The notes under the pieces: model-generated
What the model saw: only the letters and a program-made list of their open reading frames with translations
The model's database searches: none
What the model was told of the DNA's origin: nothing
Assembly (NCBI GenBank): GCA_937876985.1
Contig: CALEFT010000018.1
Location: forward strand, 1 to 22,782
Source of the DNA: an uncultured Clostridia bacterium
Lineage (GTDB): Bacteria; Bacillota; Clostridia; Saccharofermentanales; Saccharofermentanaceae
Reading direction: 5' to 3'
Length of the DNA stretch: 22,782 nucleotides
In this document: positions 20,423-22,782 of the stretch, piece after piece
Position numbering within the stretch: position 1 is the first letter of the stretch
Layout of the letters: the number at the start of each line of letters is the position of its first letter
Program-made: the position numbers and the translations under genes

Positions 20423-20838
20423 TACGATAAAAATCTCAAAATCACATTTTTATCGTATCAACGTAGCTAGTTAGAAGCCCTCATCAACACTCAAACTACG
20501 ATAAAAAATAAAAAAATGTATTTTTATCGTATAAACGCACACGCTTTTCAAGGCTTTATTTCATTCAAACTACGATAAATTTCAAAAAAACTGTTTTTTA
20601 TCGTACTATTCGTGCAAGTTAACAAGGTAACATTGCTCCATCTAGCATGAAATAATACGATAAAAATCAAAAAAATGAATTTTTATCGTAACCCAGGCTA
20701 AATTACAAGCAAAAAACCACAGCTACAACTACGATAAGAATCTCAAAATCACATTTTTATCGTAAACTGCGCATGTTAAATGGCTGTTGACCGACAATAT
20801 TATTACGATAAAAATCAAAAAAATGCATTTTTATCGTA
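20423..20838. repeat. Array of six 35-bp palindromes at regular spacing
   Basis: Units are at 20423-20457, 20497-20531, 20571-20605, 20656-20690, 20730-20764 and 20804-20838. Each has arms near TACGATAAAAAT and ATTTTTATCGTA; the outer nine bases are conserved on the right in all six and on the left in five. Spacers are 39, 39, 50, 39 and 39 bp with unrelated sequences. Centres fall into types: CTCAAAATCAC (units 1 and 5), CAAAAAAATG-like (2, 4 and 6) and a divergent one (3). Units 1, 4 and 6 have perfect 12-bp arms; unit 5 has one change that keeps G-T pairing. No cas gene, transposase or integrase is in the window. Confidence 0.92.
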
Positions 20839-20917
20839 ACTCGAATGTTTTTCTGCTTGATGAAACTATTGTTCATGTTAATCTTAACTATAATCCATAA
20901 GGAGACAAAAAGAACCC

Positions 20918-20987
20918 ACCCAGTGAAGTGAACCCCCAAAGTCTGCCCAACTTTTGGGGTTCACTTCACTCATAAATGAGTCTGGGT
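20918..20987. repeat. Nested hairpins, possible IS3-like end pair
   Basis: AGTGAAGTGAACCCC (20922-20936) pairs perfectly with GGGGTTCACTTCACT (20956-20970). Beside it ACTCATaaATGAGT (20968-20981) forms a second hairpin, and ACCCAG (20918-20923) can pair with CTGGGT (20982-20987), so the whole can fold as a three-way junction. The 45-bp core 20924-20968 begins TGAAGTG and ends CACTTCA, with inner CCCAACTTTTGGGG, resembling the ends of IS3-family elements with the interior missing. No 3-bp target duplication is seen. Confidence 0.6.
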
Positions 20988-21130
20988 ATTTCTATTGTGG
21001 TTTATTGCGATTCGCACTATATAAGGTAACATTATAGAAACGAACGGTCCCGTATTATTTTTGAACCAGGCATAAACAACCTAAGAGAAAGGACTCAGTA
21101 TAAAATTTTATTGTTGATTATATTCTGGAT

Positions 21131-22450
21131 TTACAATTCTAATGACCTATCGTCCAAAAGAAATTCCCTAATTCCTACGTATAGTATTCCCTTTTCATCC
21201 CGCCAAGGAATAATGTCATCTTTAACAACAACAATTTTCTTATAAGAGTCATTGATCCTGCTAAGAGAATTAGTCTCCTGTATTCTTTTATCTTCATCTT
21301 CTATATGGAGTGCTGATTGAATGTAATACCTCTGCATTCCACGGTTTACAACAAAATCCACTTCCAATTGAACTCTAACTTTTTTCGCTTTGCCTGTATC
21401 ATCAACTACCGTTTTGGAATAGGGAACTACACCTACATCAACATTATATCCGCGACGGATCAGGTCATTGTAGATAATATTCTCCATTATATGAGTTTCC
21501 TCGACCTGCCTGAAATTCAATCTAGCATTACGCAGACCGATATCAGCAAAATAGTATTTAAGCGGTGTGTCAAAATAGTCCGCTCCTTTAATATCGTATT
21601 TCCTTGCACTGCTGATGATATATGCTTCTTCAAACAGTTCCAGATAATTAGCGATCGTCGAATGCGAGATCTTTATTTTCTTCTCGGATAAGAAGCGGTT
21701 AGCAAGTTTTGAAGGATTTGTAAGAGAACCTATAGCTGACGAAATAAAATCCATCAGCACATCTAAGACCTCGGTCTCATTACGGATATCATTACGTTCA
21801 ACTATATCCTTCAAATAAGTTTCAGAGAACAAGTCTTTCAGATATCTGCTCTTCTCCTCAGGTTTACGCAACGATAATACATAAGGCATTCCACCGTAAA
21901 CACAATAGTCGCGCCAGGCATCGCTTTCACTATTTCCTCTTTCTGCATAAAAAGAAGCAACCTCCGCAAAAGACAGTGGCATAACATGTATCTCATCTCC
22001 TCTGTCGCGAAATTGTGTCAGTACATCTTTGGACAGCATTCTCGAATTGCTTCCGGTTATGTAGATATCAGCGTTCTTGATCTTCATCAGACCAAGGACT
22101 GTGTCGACAAAACTGATCTTCTCATTCGGATCATCAACATACGGATTCCTGATCTCTGAACACATCTGGATCTCATCAATGAAAACATAATACCTGTTCG
22201 TATCTTCAATACTTCTCTTAACATATTCATTCAAAGCGAAAGGATTCCGATAACGGGCGTAATCTATCTCATCAAGCTTTATTTCAATAATATGATCTTC
22301 TGTAACACCGCAGTCCAACAGATATTGTTTATACAGCTCGAATAATAAGAATGATTTCCCGCAGCGCCTAATACCGGTAATGATCTTAACACGCCCGTTA
22401 TCCTTCTTATCGACAAGTTTTTTAAGATATTGTTCTCTGTTTATGCTCAT
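21131..22450 (-). CDS. AAA-type ATPase with DUF4143 domain
   Basis: This 439-residue protein has an AAA_14 ATPase domain (about 20-160) with a P-loop variant GIRRCGKSF at 26-34, a Walker B segment YVFIDEIQ at 88-95 and a sensor-like ITGSNSRML at 131-139. The DUF4143 domain follows (about 205-435), with the typical LEVDFVV and YYIQSA pair (362-380) that resembles a degraded PD-(D/E)xK nuclease core. Such ATPases are very common in gut anaerobes and archaea; their role is unknown. The frame extends eight codons upstream through a GTG, but GGAG five bases before ATG 22450 sets the start. It is more A/T-rich than dusB and PAP2 and may be mobile cargo. A consensus promoter and two palindromes lie upstream. 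Confidence 0.9.
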   Translation of the reverse strand: MSINREQYLKKLVDKKDNGRVKIITGIRRCGKSFLLFELYKQYLLDCGVTEDHIIEIKLDEIDYARYRNPFALNEYVKRSIEDTNRYYVFIDEIQMCSEIRNPYVDDPNEKISFVDTVLGLMKIKNADIYITGSNSRMLSKDVLTQFRDRGDEIHVMPLSFAEVASFYAERGNSESDAWRDYCVYGGMPYVLSLRKPEEKSRYLKDLFSETYLKDIVERNDIRNETEVLDVLMDFISSAIGSLTNPSKLANRFLSEKKIKISHSTIANYLELFEEAYIISSARKYDIKGADYFDTPLKYYFADIGLRNARLNFRQVEETHIMENIIYNDLIRRGYNVDVGVVPYSKTVVDDTGKAKKVRVQLEVDFVVNRGMQRYYIQSALHIEDEDKRIQETNSLSRINDSYKKIVVVKDDIIPWRDEKGILYVGIREFLLDDRSLEL

Positions 22451-22469
22451 AGATGCTCCGTGCTGATTT

Positions 22470-22483
22470 TGCACCTAGGTGCA
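22470..22483. promoter_or_regulatory. Palindromic operator 1 upstream of DUF4143 ATPase
   Basis: TGCACCTAGGTGCA is a perfect 14-bp palindrome, extended by A/T runs on both sides. It lies between the predicted transcription start and the start codon, a position typical for a repressor. Confidence 0.6.
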
Positions 22484-22499
22484 CTTTTTGCTCGTAGTT

Positions 22500-22528
22500 A
22501 TAATAAGCCTATCTGCCTATTTAGTCAA
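22500..22528 (-). promoter_or_regulatory. Consensus promoter of DUF4143 ATPase gene
   Basis: On the minus strand TTGACT (22523-22528), a 17-bp spacer and TATTAT (22500-22505). Transcription would start near 22493. Confidence 0.7.
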
Positions 22529-22546
22529 CAAGATTCGTGCTGTTTT

Positions 22547-22560
22547 TGCATCTAGGTGCA
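22547..22560. promoter_or_regulatory. Palindromic operator 2 upstream of promoter
   Basis: TGCATCTAGGTGCA differs from operator 1 by one base and lies in the same larger direct repeat (CGTGCTG before and CTTTTTGCT after), 77 bp away, upstream of the -35 box. Confidence 0.6.
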
Positions 22561-22585
22561 CTTTTTGCTTGCACACTCTCAGGCT

Positions 22586-22648
22586 ATGAATATTTACATT
22601 TCTATTTCAGAATTGAAAAAAGCTCTTGAAAATGGATTTGCTGTCTGA
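22586..22648 (+). pseudogene. Possible remnant of a divergent gene start
   Basis: A plus-strand ATG 25 bp beyond operator 2 opens a 20-codon frame (MNIYISISELKKALENGFAV) that stops at TGA. It reads like the N-terminus of a small regulator, but it has no ribosome binding site, and the minus strand of the following bases carries the end of another gene. Chance is quite possible. Confidence 0.2.
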
Positions 22649-22667
22649 TAGTTCTTTTTGCTGATGA

Positions 22668-22782
22668 TTATCCGATCCAATCCTGTTTTAAGATTGAAAA
22701 CACTTTTCTTCCTTCATAGTGATCTTTGCGCCAAAAGCCCTCAGATGCATTCGCATCTTCGCGCGCACTTGGGGACACCTGT
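22668..22782 (-). CDS. C-terminal end of an unidentified gene (partial, cut by window edge)
   Basis: The minus strand is open from the window edge to a TAA at 22668-22670. The last 37 residues include ASEGFWRKDHYEGRKVFSIL and end KQDWIG. The mix of charged and aromatic residues is protein-like. The family cannot be told from this fragment. If real, the gene lies just upstream of the DUF4143 ATPase on the same strand, with about 215 bp between them that carry both operators. Confidence 0.45.
   Translation of the reverse strand, partial: QVSPSAREDANASEGFWRKDHYEGRKVFSILKQDWIG

Larger units (their letters stand above)
19996..21130. other. Long non-coding region with palindrome array
   Basis: About 1.1 kb without a credible gene. 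From left to right: a copy of the dispersed word (20151-20162) followed directly by the palindrome GCCTCGAGGC; an imperfect hairpin ACTAACTG/CAGTTTAGT (20204-20230); a 35-bp inverted repeat (20344-20378); a tetraloop hairpin CCAGCGtggtCGCTGG (20386-20401); the six-unit palindrome array (20423-20838); a nested hairpin pair (20918-20987); and the palindrome ATAAAATTTTAT (21100-21111) near the end of the ATPase gene. Confidence 0.7.

Noticed and set aside
20423..20838. CRISPR array
   Set aside because: Repeat length (35) and most spacers (39) fit, but repeats differ from unit to unit in their centres, one spacer is 11 bp longer, and no cas gene is visible. Helical phasing gives a better explanation.
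20423..20838. Integron attC array
   Set aside because: No gene cassettes between units, no GTTRRRY core sites and no integrase.
20757..20939. Minus-strand frame of 60 codons
   Set aside because: It crosses two palindrome units and one end of the 20924-20968 element; no ribosome binding site.
20624..21033. Shared 11-mer AAGGTAACATT at 20624 and 21023
   Set aside because: Short, A/T-rich and without extended similarity; probably chance.
1..22782. tRNA or rRNA genes
   Set aside because: I scanned for cloverleaf-like stretches and conserved T-arm GTTCGA sequences between genes and found none; a proper search with a covariance model was not possible.

Overview
The window looks like chromosomal DNA of a low-to-mid GC Gram-positive bacterium of the Clostridia type (Bacillota). 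The reasons are strong AGGAGG-like ribosome binding sites, GTG and TTG starts, TATAAT boxes with extended -10 elements, and family content (Bacillus-type tRNA-dihydrouridine synthase, paired MATE pumps, RmuC, XRE regulator with a membrane tail, DUF4143 ATPase). I cannot name a genus from sequence alone. No rRNA, tRNA, complete transposase or cas gene was seen.

Layout. 142-1587 (minus): cysteine synthase followed by a Nudix hydrolase. 1920-3119 (plus): RmuC, convergent with a MATE transporter (3132-4538, minus). 4540-4900: gene-poor stretch full of hairpins. 4900-7110 (minus): a visibly A/T-richer accessory cluster of two lipoproteins, a beheaded small gene and a membrane protein, closed by a UUCG terminator and marked by an internal 32-bp exact duplication. 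7452-8738: HD-domain hydrolase convergent with a family 2 glycosyltransferase. 9005-10901 (minus): a second MATE transporter and a small CopZ-like metal-binding protein. 11052-12007: a metallo-beta-lactamase-fold gene split by a one-base frameshift. 12039-13936 (minus): a permuted papain-like protein translationally coupled to an FkbM-type methyltransferase. 14139-15959 (minus): an EAL phosphodiesterase with a degenerate GGDEF domain. 15960-16860: a long non-coding stretch with nested and tandem hairpins. 16743-19296 (minus): PAP2 phosphatase, DusB with an unusual N-terminal insertion, a DUF4203-like membrane protein and a possible coupled 40-residue ORF. 19480-19995 (minus): XRE regulator. 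19996-21130: non-coding, with the palindrome array described below. 21131-22450 (minus): AAA/DUF4143 ATPase with a consensus promoter and two palindromic operators. The end of another minus-strand gene enters at the right edge.

The strongest unexplained signals are three. (1) Six 35-bp palindromes at 20423-20838 have start-to-start distances of 74, 74, 85, 74 and 74 bp, all close to whole numbers of DNA turns. They look CRISPR-like in spacing, but the repeats diverge while keeping their arms, and no cas genes are visible; a phased protein-binding or hairpin array is the better reading. (2) The 10-mer GCTTTTCGAG (or its complement CTCGAAAAGC) occurs ten times, mostly at gene borders, against about 0.04 expected by chance. 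(3) One copy of that word lies inside a 50-residue Ala/Pro/Thr-rich insertion that splits the conserved N-terminus of DusB.

Most genes are ordinary metabolic, transport or envelope functions that do not form one pathway. Probable co-transcribed sets are cysK-Nudix, the lipoprotein cluster, the papain-like/FkbM pair and dusB-DUF4203-small ORF.
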